A stretch of DNA of 64,000 nucleotides, from the NCBI GenBank assembly GCA_045603225.1, contig JAZULT010000076.1, positions 1 through 64,000 on the forward strand. Direction: 5' to 3'. Within the stretch, counting starts at the first letter, position 1. Each line of letters starts with the position of its first letter. Shown in pieces: positions 36,149 to 46,363 of this stretch. The notes beneath the pieces are model-generated. The model ran no database searches. It saw only the letters and a list, made by a program, of their open reading frames with translations, and was not told where the DNA came from. Made by a program: the position numbers and the translations under genes. The stretch is from RGIG9115 sp045603225 (GTDB lineage Bacteria; Bacillota; Clostridia; UBA1381).

Positions 36149-39118
36149 TTACTCTCCTATTACTGCTTTTTCACAAAGAGGTTCCATTCCACCGAAGGAA
36201 TTCCATACAAATGCCTTCAACTCATAATCTTCAGCTGTGATATCAGCCACATTTATTGATTTGTTGAATGTTTTTGATGCACCTGCTGAAATAGTTTCCT
36301 GTTCTGATGCCACAACCTCAATAAGTCCGCCATTCTTTTTGAAAAGACCGATTATAAGCTGTGCTGAAAGTCCCTCTGCAACTTTTACATTTTCAACTGT
36401 TACAGAAACAGAATTTGTCCCCTGTACAACCTTTTCACCCATCACAAATTCACCTACAACATATTTCGGTGAAGCGAGTATCACGTTAAGAACTGTTCCC
36501 TCTGAAGAATTGTTCCAGATGTCATATGCTTTAATTACGAATGTGTAATTAACGTCTTTTTCAAGGTCTGTTACTGTGTAAGAAGTAACATTCTTACCAA
36601 GATTTGCTACTGTTTCGCCATTCATCAGGAGAGTGTATCCTGCAAAATCATCTACCTCTGTTTCATCTATAGCATCCCATGAAAGTGTCACACTTGATTC
36701 ACCGTTAACAGCCTTAAAGTTTTCAACTTCATACGGAGCTGTGTTGTCAATTACAATTCCTTCTTCAAAATTACCATTTCTTACACCTGAAGGTTCTTCT
36801 ACATATTCTCCATTTAAATATAATTTAAATTCATCAACAATGAATGCTGAACATCTTCCTGTGTCTATACTGATTGCAAATGCCGGTCTGTTTACGAGCC
36901 CTGAATCTGTCATTGTAAATTCAAGTTCTGCCCTGTACCATTTTCTTTCAAAATTATCTGTTACCTTTTCACCTGTCACCGCATCGTAAAATACTGCTGC
37001 AGGTCCAAAATCGTTATAATCATTATAGAAACGATATCCAAGTGGCATCAAATATTCTCCGTTTATTTCACTTATAGGCTTAATATAGAATACCATTTTA
37101 TATTTTTCTCCACTTATAAGATAATCTTTTGTTGTCTCACTATTTGTCACATATGCACACTTACCATTACCTTCGGGAGGTATAATTACGAGAGCACCTT
37201 TTCCATCATAGCTTTCATGAGTCATATATAATTCTGCCGGCGCATTCCCCTGCCAGTTTGAAAGCCAGTATGAACCTCCACCAACTTCAAAATATTCAAC
37301 TCCACATACCTCTGCGATTGTATCCGGATATTTATAAGAAATCACTTCAATTTCAACATTTACACCTGATGATTCTCCTGTAAGCATACCCTTCAATGTA
37401 AGTGTAATATTCTGTGTAAAATCAAGTCCTGTAACAGTTACACTTGTTGCACCTACTGCAGCTGTTGCTACAAGCTCATCTCCATAATATACATTTGTTA
37501 CCTGTTCCTGTGGATTTCTCCATGTTACAATAACATCATTACCATTTATTACTGCAGAAGGCTCTAAAGGATTGATTCCGTTTACAGCTGTAACTCCATC
37601 CTCAAGATTACCGTTTTTAACACCTGATGGTTCATCCACATATACCCAGCCTGATGACTCATTTGAATATAATTTGAATTCATCCATGATAAATGCTGAA
37701 CATCTTCCTGTGTCTATACTGATTGCAAATGCAGGTCTGTTTTCAAGTCCTTTATCTGTCATTGTAAACTCAAGTTCTGCTCTGTACCATTTTCTTTCAA
37801 AATTATCTGTTACTTTCTCACCTGTTTCTGCATCATAAAATACTGCTGCAGGTCCGAAATCATTAAAATCGTTATAGAAACGATATCCCAGTGGCATTAA
37901 ATATTTACCGTTTACTTCACTTATAGGCTTAACATAAAACACCATTTTATATTCCTTGCCACTTACAAGATAGTCTTTTGTTGTCTGATCATTTGTTACA
38001 TATGCATACTTTCCATTATCTTTCGGAGGAATGATTACAAGAGCACCGCTTCCTTCGTAAGCTTCATGTGTTGTATATAATTCCGCACTTGAATTACCCT
38101 GGAAGTTTTCAAGCCAGTACGTTGCACCTTCTTTGAACACCTCAACTCCGCACACTTTTGAAATAGTATCGGAATACTTATAAGAAACAACCGCAACCTT
38201 AACAGAAACCCCTGAAGATTCTCCGGTAAGCTTTCCTTTTAATGTAAGTATCTGGTTCTGTGTTAAATCAAGCCCGGTAATTGTTACACTTGTTTCTCCC
38301 GGCTGTGCTGTTGCAAGAAGCTCCTCACCATTATAAATGTTTGTAACCTGTTCCTGCGGATTACTCCATGTCACAACAACTTCGTCTCCATTTATAGCTG
38401 CGGATGCGTCTGTAGGATTTACACCATTTACCGCGTCTACACCATCTTCAAGATTACCATTTTTTACTCCTGATGGCTCGTCCACATATACCCAGCCTGA
38501 CGACTCATTTGAATACAATTTGAATTCATCCATAACAAACGCTGAACATCTTCCTGTGTCTATACTGATTGCAAATGCAGGTCTGTTTACGAGTCCTGAA
38601 TCTGTCATTGTGAATTCAAGCTCCGCTCTGTACCATTTTCTTTCAAAATTATCTGTTACCTTTTCACCTGTCACCGCATCGTAAAATACTGCTGCAGGTC
38701 CAAAATCGTTATAATCGTTATAGAAACGATATCCGAGCGGCATCAAATATTCTCCGTTTATTTCACTTATAGGTTTAACATAAAACACCATTTTATATTC
38801 TTTGCCACTTACGAGATAATCTTTCGTAGTCTGGTCATTTGTTACATATGCACATTTTCCGTCTCCTTCGGGAGGTATAATTACAAGTGCTCCGCTTCCT
38901 TCATATGCTTCGTGTGTAGTATAAAGTTCCGCCAGTGCATTCCCCTGCCAGTTCGAAAGCCAATTCGTTGCCCCTTCTTTGAAAACCTCAACTCCTTCTA
39001 CTTCTGCTATAGTGTCATCATAAACATAATTATTTGCCTGAACACTAAGCATTCCTGCGCTTGCAAAAGTCATGGCTGTTGCAAGCAATGTACTAATTTG
39101 TTTTTTCATTTTCAGCAT
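36149..39118 (-). CDS. Secreted protein of three long binding-module/FN3-like repeats
   Basis: A 989-residue secreted protein without a recognised catalytic domain. After the signal peptide, a unit of about 282 residues occurs three times. It consists of a beta-sandwich binding-like module (VFKEGAT.. or EVGGGSY.., LVIIPPEGNGKCAYVT, RKWYRAELEFTMTD, RPAFAISIDTGRCSAF) followed, in the first two units, by an FN3-like domain (AVINGNDVIVTWRNPQEQVT). After the third module comes a different FN3 domain (VTLSWDAIDETEVDDFAGYT). The shared C-terminal domain ends LKAFVWNSFGGMEPL. It presumably binds polysaccharide near the cell. It occupies the position equivalent to the 826 and 491-residue proteins in the other operon. 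Confidence 0.8.
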   Translation of the reverse strand: MLKMKKQISTLLATAMTFASAGMLSVQANNYVYDDTIAEVEGVEVFKEGATNWLSNWQGNALAELYTTHEAYEGSGALVIIPPEGDGKCAYVTNDQTTKDYLVSGKEYKMVFYVKPISEINGEYLMPLGYRFYNDYNDFGPAAVFYDAVTGEKVTDNFERKWYRAELEFTMTDSGLVNRPAFAISIDTGRCSAFVMDEFKLYSNESSGWVYVDEPSGVKNGNLEDGVDAVNGVNPTDASAAINGDEVVVTWSNPQEQVTNIYNGEELLATAQPGETSVTITGLDLTQNQILTLKGKLTGESSGVSVKVAVVSYKYSDTISKVCGVEVFKEGATYWLENFQGNSSAELYTTHEAYEGSGALVIIPPKDNGKYAYVTNDQTTKDYLVSGKEYKMVFYVKPISEVNGKYLMPLGYRFYNDFNDFGPAAVFYDAETGEKVTDNFERKWYRAELEFTMTDKGLENRPAFAISIDTGRCSAFIMDEFKLYSNESSGWVYVDEPSGVKNGNLEDGVTAVNGINPLEPSAVINGNDVIVTWRNPQEQVTNVYYGDELVATAAVGATSVTVTGLDFTQNITLTLKGMLTGESSGVNVEIEVISYKYPDTIAEVCGVEYFEVGGGSYWLSNWQGNAPAELYMTHESYDGKGALVIIPPEGNGKCAYVTNSETTKDYLISGEKYKMVFYIKPISEINGEYLMPLGYRFYNDYNDFGPAAVFYDAVTGEKVTDNFERKWYRAELEFTMTDSGLVNRPAFAISIDTGRCSAFIVDEFKLYLNGEYVEEPSGVRNGNFEEGIVIDNTAPYEVENFKAVNGESSVTLSWDAIDETEVDDFAGYTLLMNGETVANLGKNVTSYTVTDLEKDVNYTFVIKAYDIWNNSSEGTVLNVILASPKYVVGEFVMGEKVVQGTNSVSVTVENVKVAEGLSAQLIIGLFKKNGGLIEVVASEQETISAGASKTFNKSINVADITAEDYELKAFVWNSFGGMEPLCEKAVIGE
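36740..39020 (-). repeat. Three-fold coding repeat, unit about 846-849 bp
   Basis: The word CTGAACATCTTCCTGTGTCT recurs at 36847, 37696 and 38542, giving offsets of 849 and 846 bases, both multiples of three. Long stretches around these anchors are nearly identical, especially between the copies near 36950 and 38640. Confidence 0.9.
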
Positions 39119-39151
39119 ATTAATGCCCTCCTTAAAATTTAAAATATCTTA

Positions 39152-39166
39152 TAAGGTCATACCTTA
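39152..39166 (-). repeat. Small palindrome between SLH and binding-protein genes
   Basis: TAAGGT-CAT-ACCTTA lies in the 57-base gap after the 868-residue SLH gene. It is too weak to be a certain terminator and may be an mRNA stem. Confidence 0.4.
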
Positions 39167-39175
39167 AAAAGTACA

Positions 39176-41782
39176 TTATTCATATATAACGATAAAGTCA
39201 AAGGTTGATTGTCCACCCTTCATTATTATATAGTCACCCACAGTAATATTACTAATATTACCAACCTCTATTGCATTCTGCGATTCCATATCACATATAT
39301 AAACCGAAATCATATCGGTAAATACCTTTTGTGTTTTATACTCTGACAATCCGTCATCAAGAATGATATATCCCTTTTCCTTATCAATATTTACAACATT
39401 ACCGGAAAGTACTACAACTTCATCGTGAAGTGAATCATTATACTTACTCATTTTACCGGGTTCTGCTTTATACACAACGTCTATCCTGTAAACCTCGTCG
39501 TCAATGTCAAAGTACAGCTTGAGAAGGTCGCCTCTTCCGAAGTAATCTGTTGTTACTCTGTTACCGTTTTCATCAAATACCATAACATCAAGAGCAACGT
39601 ATGCTGTTGCGCTTATATTTGTTCCATGAAGCCCTTCAATTGCCATTTGCTCTGTTCCATCTGAACTGATTACATATTTTGATTTTGAAAACAGGAAGTT
39701 TCCGGTATCGAACTGTCCTACATTCTCAATAGTTGTATCAAGTGTGATAATTCTTGCTTCACCAAACTCATTCACATCATAAGCCTTAAGCGTATATGCT
39801 TTCCAGTCGCTGTAGATTGAACCTCTTTCAACAGAGAAATACTTGTCATCCACCTGCGAAATTTCCTCGTCTGTATATCTTGAACTTGTGCCTTTTTCGT
39901 TTGTATAAAGTGTGGGGATACTGTAATTCACAGTTTCTCCCGACACGTACACCTTCGAATCAAATGACTGATTCGCACGGCGGTATGTCTGCATATTAAT
40001 CTCACGATAACATAAATCATCCCTCGTATAATCATTTGAAAGCTCTGCTCTGTCAATTGATTTCACAAATCCTTCTCCGTCAAGTTCAAAGGTTATAATC
40101 TGAGGAACTTTTCCTACTTCACTGACTACCTTCGCTGACGGAAGAACAATTCCGTCCGTATTAACCTTTGAACGAAGCTTATAAAGCTGCCAGTCCCCGT
40201 CTTCGCCCAGAATTTTTATGCTGATGTCATTCTCAACATCTTCATTCACATAAAATTTCTTGTAATATCCATATTTCTTCACCCCGGAAACCTGCTCAAG
40301 AGCAACGATTTTGTCGTTACTGTCAAGATAAAATACCGCGGTCATTCCGACTTCAACATCTTTAGCTTTTATATCATTTTTTGAAACTGCCGCCTTGTAC
40401 AGCTTCGACTTTCTGTATTCTACATTGTCGATATACACAAGGTCTTCAGCTCTGTTCAATCCGGTTACAACGCCGTTTACTTTTTTACTGCTGATTTCAA
40501 TGGTCACCTCGCGTACCCCGTCAGAGGTTGTATCAAATATGGTAATAACGTCGTTATCGGTTATTTCCGAAAACAAGGCTTCCTGTCCGTTTCTTGTCAC
40601 CGTAAGCTTATCTGCATTTTCAAGCTCAAGCTTTGTAATTGCTCCGTCAAATGAATATTTACCGTAAATTTCTTCATCCTTGACAGATATTCCGCTTACA
40701 TACATCTGCTTATATTTGTATGCAAAAACAACATCTGCAATTTTATCGTTATTATTATCCACAAGTACTACCGTGTCAGCATCTCCAACAAGCTCATCCA
40801 TGTTGTACTCAGGCGAAGAAACATTATTAAGTATCTTACAAGCTGACGGACTGATTTTTATGCTCTTTTCCGATGAATCGGTTTCCTTCTGATAGCGAAG
40901 GCTGATTTCTGTAACGTTATTCGTTATATCTTCTCCGTTTATCTCCGTTACATTTGTCTTATATGGAAGAGCAAAAACAACTTCTTCCACGCCTCCGGAA
41001 ATCTGTTTCGAGTATGCTTCCACATTATAGCCAAGATAATTATTTATTTTCTCATAATTGCTTCCTATAACCATACCGCCAATTGCCACATTATCCTCAC
41101 CGCATCCCTGTTCTCCGTCAAGAGATGTGAAATAAGTAGCTGTAACAATACCTCTGTATCTTACAAGCTTCATATACTTTTCCATAAAGAGAACGTCACT
41201 TTTCTCAAGTCCGGTGCCATTACCTGTATAAACTGTGGACATCAGCTCCACCGTGAGAGTATTATACAAAATCTTAGCAAGATTTTCATATGTAAGTGCG
41301 CTTTCTGCTCCGGTTGTGATTCCGTCGAAAAGACCTTCACTCTGTGCAATCAGAAGATAATTACCTGTTGTATTTGCAGGAACACCATACCCCGACACGT
41401 TCAGAATAACATTTGCCGCTTCCTGAACAGTAATTGTTTTTTCAGGATAAAACTTCCCGTCACCATAGCCTTTTATATATCCTGAGTCCAAAGCATAAAT
41501 CACAGCTTCTGTATAGGTTTTTCCGCTTTTTAAATCAGGGAATGTACTTTCTCCGGAAACTGCGGAAAACGGCGCTTCAATCATTTCCATGAGTATCCGT
41601 ACAAATTCACCACGGGTAACCTCTTCGCCCGGATTATTAACATCCGATTCGTCAAGAACGTGAAGACCTCTCATAACAGAAGCTTCATACGAAATGGTCT
41701 CATTATCCCCGGAAGCCGATACCGCTGAAAGCATTCCAATAACCGATACAAGACAAAGTATTAATGCTATAACTTTTTTCAT
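39176..41782 (-). CDS. Secreted SLH-type, beta-rich surface protein (868 aa)
   Basis: Signal peptide (MKKVIALILCLVSVIGMLS), then SLH-like repeats over about 30-190 (VTRGEFVRILMEMI, YTEAVIYALDSGYIKGYGDG, ITVQEAANVILNVSGYG, LTYENLAKILYNTL). A long beta-rich region of about 670 residues follows. A DNNNDKIADVVFAY stretch aligns with DYDGDNDYDFVNLE of the 846-residue paralogue and looks like a calcium site. No enzyme motif is evident. It probably forms part of the cell-surface layer that carries the glycan-degrading proteins. It sits between the Gly-rich SLH gene and the binding-module gene, the same order as in the other operon. Confidence 0.7.
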   Translation of the reverse strand: MKKVIALILCLVSVIGMLSAVSASGDNETISYEASVMRGLHVLDESDVNNPGEEVTRGEFVRILMEMIEAPFSAVSGESTFPDLKSGKTYTEAVIYALDSGYIKGYGDGKFYPEKTITVQEAANVILNVSGYGVPANTTGNYLLIAQSEGLFDGITTGAESALTYENLAKILYNTLTVELMSTVYTGNGTGLEKSDVLFMEKYMKLVRYRGIVTATYFTSLDGEQGCGEDNVAIGGMVIGSNYEKINNYLGYNVEAYSKQISGGVEEVVFALPYKTNVTEINGEDITNNVTEISLRYQKETDSSEKSIKISPSACKILNNVSSPEYNMDELVGDADTVVLVDNNNDKIADVVFAYKYKQMYVSGISVKDEEIYGKYSFDGAITKLELENADKLTVTRNGQEALFSEITDNDVITIFDTTSDGVREVTIEISSKKVNGVVTGLNRAEDLVYIDNVEYRKSKLYKAAVSKNDIKAKDVEVGMTAVFYLDSNDKIVALEQVSGVKKYGYYKKFYVNEDVENDISIKILGEDGDWQLYKLRSKVNTDGIVLPSAKVVSEVGKVPQIITFELDGEGFVKSIDRAELSNDYTRDDLCYREINMQTYRRANQSFDSKVYVSGETVNYSIPTLYTNEKGTSSRYTDEEISQVDDKYFSVERGSIYSDWKAYTLKAYDVNEFGEARIITLDTTIENVGQFDTGNFLFSKSKYVISSDGTEQMAIEGLHGTNISATAYVALDVMVFDENGNRVTTDYFGRGDLLKLYFDIDDEVYRIDVVYKAEPGKMSKYNDSLHDEVVVLSGNVVNIDKEKGYIILDDGLSEYKTQKVFTDMISVYICDMESQNAIEVGNISNITVGDYIIMKGGQSTFDFIVIYE

Positions 41783-41794
41783 TTCTTCTCCTCC

Positions 41795-43444
41795 TTATTT
41801 TAATTTCATAAATCTGCGGATTATTGCAGCAGCTTCCGCGCGACTTATAGAATCACCCGGTCGAAAAATTCCGTCTGAGCCTTTTATAACTCCAAGTTCT
41901 GTCATACGGCGTACTCCGGCTTTTGCATAATCTGCGATACTTTCACTGTCATTATATTCCGCATACTCCATCACAGGTGCAAGTGTTTCATCCGTAAGTC
42001 TTGAAAGAATTACAGTTGCATCCTGCCTTGTAATTTCTTTCCCAATACCAAACTCATTTCTTCCAATACCGGTAACCATACCGTCACGATACGCAGTAGT
42101 AACATACGGAGTGTACCATTTTGCATATTCCACATCGCGAAACGGTGTTGTACCACCTAAAAGTAACGTATCGGTAGCTTTTATAATCATTGTTACAAAT
42201 TCTTCTCTTGTTACTTTATTATCCGGTCTGAAGCTTCCATCATCATATCCGTTTATAATTCCCATATCATAAAGCTCTTCAATTTCTCCCGCTCCCCAAT
42301 GACTTCCGGTGACATCACTGAATACAATAGCAGAAATTTCCGAATCATTCGCATTGTTTTCTTTCTCCTCAGTTTTGGGAGTGGTTATCATTACACTTCC
42401 GCCTCTGCTTCCGCCACCGCCTGAGCCTGACGAGCTTACCTTATTACTGTTGTTTTTATCTTTCTTACATTCATCAACCGCTTTGTCCATCAGCTTATGA
42501 AAATCCTTTAGTGATGAAATTCCGTTTTTCTTTGCATCTGAAATAAACAGCTTCAGAACCTTGTTTTCATTATTTCTGTAATATGAATAATAATCCTGTT
42601 CATCAATCTCAAGAAGCTTTTTGTTATCATTAACAATTTCGCTGATGGCATCATAATCCGATGCGTTCAGTATTTCATAAAATACATTTGCCAGACCAAA
42701 GCTCTCATTAAAATCCTCAATTCCGGAATATGTTTTTCTTGATTTCATATATCCGCTTATGTAGTTTACTCTTTCATTATCGCCTTTAACACTTTCCCAT
42801 GTTACTTCTCCGCAGAAAACTCTGGAAAGTGCATTGACCTTTTCGACATCACCTTCAAATGCACTTAAGCTAACGGACAACTCATAAGCTTTTTCTATTT
42901 CCGGCAAACTGCCGCTGAATACAGCTTTCATATTATAAAGAATTTCCGATGCATTATCCTTGTCGCATTTATTCCAGCCGGTCAGGTCCCAGCCCATTCC
43001 TTCCAGAATATTCTCATTTTCCGAATTATTTATGATTGATTTGATCTCATCTGCATCGGAAGCATTTTTCAGCCTGTTTATAAGTTCTTCGATATCGTTT
43101 TGTGATACATATTCCAGAATAAATTCCTTTTCACTGTTGCTTCCGACTTTCACAAAAACACTTATCTGAGAGCTGTTACCTATTCTGCTCTCTTCCATTT
43201 TCACAGGATAGGTAAATTCCCCGGCACTCATCCTGTAAGTAGAATCAAAGGTAATTACGTTGCTATAATCTGCAATGGGTGCACCTCCCTTTGTAACAAC
43301 GACGCTTATAGGCTCACCTTCATTTATCGTTCCCATCGCAACACATTCATTACCAACGAGCTTAACATCTGTTACATCAGCAAAAACAACAGAACTTCCT
43401 ATAACTGTCATTCCGCATAAAATACCTACAATTAGTTTTCTCAT
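41795..43444 (-). CDS. Secreted protein with Gly/Ser spacer and three C-terminal SLH domains
   Basis: A 549-residue protein: signal peptide (MRKLIVGILCGMTVIGSSVVF), beta domain (about 25-120), helical middle (about 120-335), Gly/Ser-rich spacer (VSSSGSGGGGSRGGSV) and three SLH domains (WGAGEIEELYDMGIINGYDD, YVTTAYRDGMVTGIG, YAKAGVRRMTELGVIKGSDG). The layout matches the protein at 24164-25615, so the two are paralogues. SLH triplets bind the pyruvylated secondary wall polymer. The helical middle part has no function that I recognise. It is followed 12 bases later by the beta-rich SLH gene. Confidence 0.85.
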   Translation of the reverse strand: MRKLIVGILCGMTVIGSSVVFADVTDVKLVGNECVAMGTINEGEPISVVVTKGGAPIADYSNVITFDSTYRMSAGEFTYPVKMEESRIGNSSQISVFVKVGSNSEKEFILEYVSQNDIEELINRLKNASDADEIKSIINNSENENILEGMGWDLTGWNKCDKDNASEILYNMKAVFSGSLPEIEKAYELSVSLSAFEGDVEKVNALSRVFCGEVTWESVKGDNERVNYISGYMKSRKTYSGIEDFNESFGLANVFYEILNASDYDAISEIVNDNKKLLEIDEQDYYSYYRNNENKVLKLFISDAKKNGISSLKDFHKLMDKAVDECKKDKNNSNKVSSSGSGGGGSRGGSVMITTPKTEEKENNANDSEISAIVFSDVTGSHWGAGEIEELYDMGIINGYDDGSFRPDNKVTREEFVTMIIKATDTLLLGGTTPFRDVEYAKWYTPYVTTAYRDGMVTGIGRNEFGIGKEITRQDATVILSRLTDETLAPVMEYAEYNDSESIADYAKAGVRRMTELGVIKGSDGIFRPGDSISRAEAAAIIRRFMKLK

Positions 43445-43474
43445 TTTTTCACCCTTTTCTTAAATTTCATTTAT

Positions 43475-46333
43475 TTAAAAATCCGAAACAACCGATAATG
43501 GTTTCATCAACTTATCCCAGATCATTATTTTTATAACCTGATTTTCCTCTTTTCCAAACAAAGTAATTCTTTCTTTGCCTCCGGCAACCTCACACTTAAT
43601 CAGCTTCCCGTCAGAATCATATAATGCCTGTATAATCTTGTCCGAAGCCTCCGTATTTTCTGCATACACAACTCCGTTTTCTTCCTTTATAACTCCGCCT
43701 GTTTCAACATAAAGCAAAAGCGGTGTGTATCCCTTAAGAGATATCCGGCTGAGTTCTTCTCCTTTTACCATATCGTACACATATGTAGCCTTATTTCCTC
43801 CGATATAAATATCAATATCCGATAAATCTTCCCATTCATATCTGCAAATATTAAGAAGCTTTCCTCTGCCGCAGTCAATCCATCTGTATTCAGTACCGGA
43901 CAGCTTTTTTCCGTCGGATGAAGCTTTTATCTCCACTTCATTAGGAGTCATATCCCTTATGCTCTCAAGTATTTCATCTGCAGAAGGAGAAATGAGTTCA
44001 TATCCTTTGTAGCTTACTGAAAAACGCTTTGCATTATCAAGCACAGCAGATTTCAATGATGACGAAATTCCTTTCTTATAATCATCATACCTTAGACAGC
44101 TGTCTCCAAGTGCTATGATTTTCCCGCCGTTACTTACGTACTCCGCCAGAGCTTCAACGGCCTCAACCGGAATATATCTCGTATCGGGAAGAATTATAAG
44201 CTTCAGCCCGTCAGCTTTTCCGTCTGCCAGCGCTTTTTCGTCAAGAACTGACACACGGTAACCACTGTAATTAGCTGCCTGATATGCCTTATAGAGACAA
44301 TTCATATAATTTCTGTTATAGACTCTTGATGCTGTGCTGAAAACAACTCCGACCTTTGGCTTGGCATTTTGTAATTTATTTATTTCATCAGCCACACTGT
44401 TCAGTTTAAGATTTGTTTTGCCAACAGCTGCCATGCAATCAGGTCGGTGAAGTATGCTGTCCATAACAAGACTTGATTCATCATACGTCCTTCTGTATAC
44501 CCATATAGTGGATGCCCCTCTTCCATGAAGTGCTCCCTGCCATATATCGCATGCCACATGAATCGCCTGTTTTTCGGAATAATCTTTAGATTTATCCTGA
44601 ATTATATGATCCTCTGAATTAAAAACAGGTTTTTCATCTACTGTGGTAAGATAGTCGTACCACAGCAATTTACTTTCCATCTGATACATATGTTCGCCTA
44701 TATAAGCATGAGCATCGTTCCCGTGTAAATCCGAGAAATCCGAAAACAAATTCGCTTCAGTCCCGGCCAACATAAATTTATACTCATAATTACTGTCTAT
44801 CCTTGACATATAGTCAACCATTTTCGAATGAATCATAACCTTCGGAGCCTTACTTTTTATTTCATCAGCAAGCATCTTATGAAACCCTGCAAAATATTCT
44901 TCATTAAACTGCTTCCAGTCATAAAATGCCTGAGTTGCCGAAATACCGGTAACCGTGGGTATCCTTGAAAATGAAGAATGTAACGACATATGGTTATCAT
45001 TAAGATTTCCTATCGTTCCGTACTTCTCCTCAAGCCAGCTTTTCCACAAAGGCTGAATTTTAGCCGAATTACTGTACATAAGATTGAACATAGGTTCATT
45101 CATAAGACAAACGCTTTTAATAGCGTTGCAATTCTTAATACTTTCTCCGACTGCAGAAGCATAATCACGCATTACATCCTGTATGCGCTGCTCTGACCAT
45201 TCAATACCTCCGCCACCAAATCCGCTTCCACCATGAGTGTATGCTCCACTTTCCGACTCAATAAACGACGGAAAGTAATGGGGTGATATAAGAAGATTAA
45301 CAAAAATATTATTTTCCTCTGCCGTCTCTGCACTTCGGATTATTTCATCCAGAGCTCCTGCGTCAACATCATATCCGTCCTTATGAATCACATCCTTCTC
45401 AAAATCTCCACTTGTAAGAATATTATCATATGTACCTTTTTTACGTACAAAAACACCGTCAATTATATTTTCTCCGACAGACTCCGATAAAAATTCTATA
45501 GTAAGCGATGTATTCCCTCCGGAAGAAAATGAAAACTTGCTTGTAGCGAATCTTGAAGATGTATTTTTAAGTACCGACGAAGCAGTACGGTTGCTTGAAA
45601 ACTCAATTCCACCCCCGCTTATATTTCTGCTTACACAACCGATTTCATATTCCGTATATGGTTCTATATACAATGTTTTTGTAACTCGCACACTGCCACT
45701 GTTATTCACAAATTTTAGTCCTGCAGTTCCGTTCTGTCCGTCTTTTTCTTCTCTTTGTACCAATGCGCCATTTCCGTCTGCATCTACCTTCCAACCACCA
45801 TAAATATTTTCTCCCGGTGGAATAATAACATTCCACACTCCGGTTTCAAGAGTAATTATATTTGTACCAAGATTAACCAACTTTTTATCAATATTTTCAA
45901 CATCGCCCATATAACCGACAAAGAACATTCCGCCTTTACCATCATCACGATTTGTTATAAACGAGGTTCCGTCGAGCGCAATATCCCCTGATTTATATTT
46001 ATATGTTTTTATTGACTTCTTTTCTCCGTCCAGATATCCGTTCAGATTTTTATACGCTTCCTCATACAATTCATTTAAGCATTCATATACATACTCTGCA
46101 CGTTCATTACATCCGTTTGACAAATCCTCATTTCCGTATTTAATAAAATCTTCAATAACAGTATAATTGATTTTTTCTTCGTCCGTAGGAATACATTTCT
46201 CTTCACAAGATTCAATTAATGTTCTGAGAACTGAAAGCTTATCCTTAAAAGCATTAAAATCAGATACTTCAACGCCATACGCTGTAACAGACATGATGCT
46301 CATCAAAAATCCGGCAAGTATAACTTTTTTCAC
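43475..46333 (-). CDS. Secreted GH42-like glycosidase, compact form (952 aa)
   Basis: The shortest of six paralogues, lacking N-terminal binding modules. Signal peptide (1-19); helical domain with CEEKCIPTDEE (about 25-105); barrel start FFVGYMGD (about 136); inserted binding module (about 178-304); acid/base Glu413 (MNEPMFN); nucleophile Glu574 (NSEDH); IWQGALHGRG strand; Rossmann-like domain from about 661 (KVGVVFSTAS); C-terminal beta domains, the last ending IKIMIWDKLMKPLS. It is secreted but not SLH-anchored. It is co-transcribed with the PL22-like gene 30 bases upstream and the SLH genes downstream. The enzyme class is firm; the substrate is unknown. Confidence 0.85.
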   Translation of the reverse strand: MKKVILAGFLMSIMSVTAYGVEVSDFNAFKDKLSVLRTLIESCEEKCIPTDEEKINYTVIEDFIKYGNEDLSNGCNERAEYVYECLNELYEEAYKNLNGYLDGEKKSIKTYKYKSGDIALDGTSFITNRDDGKGGMFFVGYMGDVENIDKKLVNLGTNIITLETGVWNVIIPPGENIYGGWKVDADGNGALVQREEKDGQNGTAGLKFVNNSGSVRVTKTLYIEPYTEYEIGCVSRNISGGGIEFSSNRTASSVLKNTSSRFATSKFSFSSGGNTSLTIEFLSESVGENIIDGVFVRKKGTYDNILTSGDFEKDVIHKDGYDVDAGALDEIIRSAETAEENNIFVNLLISPHYFPSFIESESGAYTHGGSGFGGGGIEWSEQRIQDVMRDYASAVGESIKNCNAIKSVCLMNEPMFNLMYSNSAKIQPLWKSWLEEKYGTIGNLNDNHMSLHSSFSRIPTVTGISATQAFYDWKQFNEEYFAGFHKMLADEIKSKAPKVMIHSKMVDYMSRIDSNYEYKFMLAGTEANLFSDFSDLHGNDAHAYIGEHMYQMESKLLWYDYLTTVDEKPVFNSEDHIIQDKSKDYSEKQAIHVACDIWQGALHGRGASTIWVYRRTYDESSLVMDSILHRPDCMAAVGKTNLKLNSVADEINKLQNAKPKVGVVFSTASRVYNRNYMNCLYKAYQAANYSGYRVSVLDEKALADGKADGLKLIILPDTRYIPVEAVEALAEYVSNGGKIIALGDSCLRYDDYKKGISSSLKSAVLDNAKRFSVSYKGYELISPSADEILESIRDMTPNEVEIKASSDGKKLSGTEYRWIDCGRGKLLNICRYEWEDLSDIDIYIGGNKATYVYDMVKGEELSRISLKGYTPLLLYVETGGVIKEENGVVYAENTEASDKIIQALYDSDGKLIKCEVAGGKERITLFGKEENQVIKIMIWDKLMKPLSVVSDF

Positions 46334-46363
46334 ATATAATCAATCCTTTCTGCTAAGCAGTAT

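Noticed and set aside
36740..39020. Regular repeats as a possible CRISPR or non-coding array
   Set aside because: The repeats are in-frame coding units of about 282 codons, far larger than CRISPR repeats, and no spacer structure exists.
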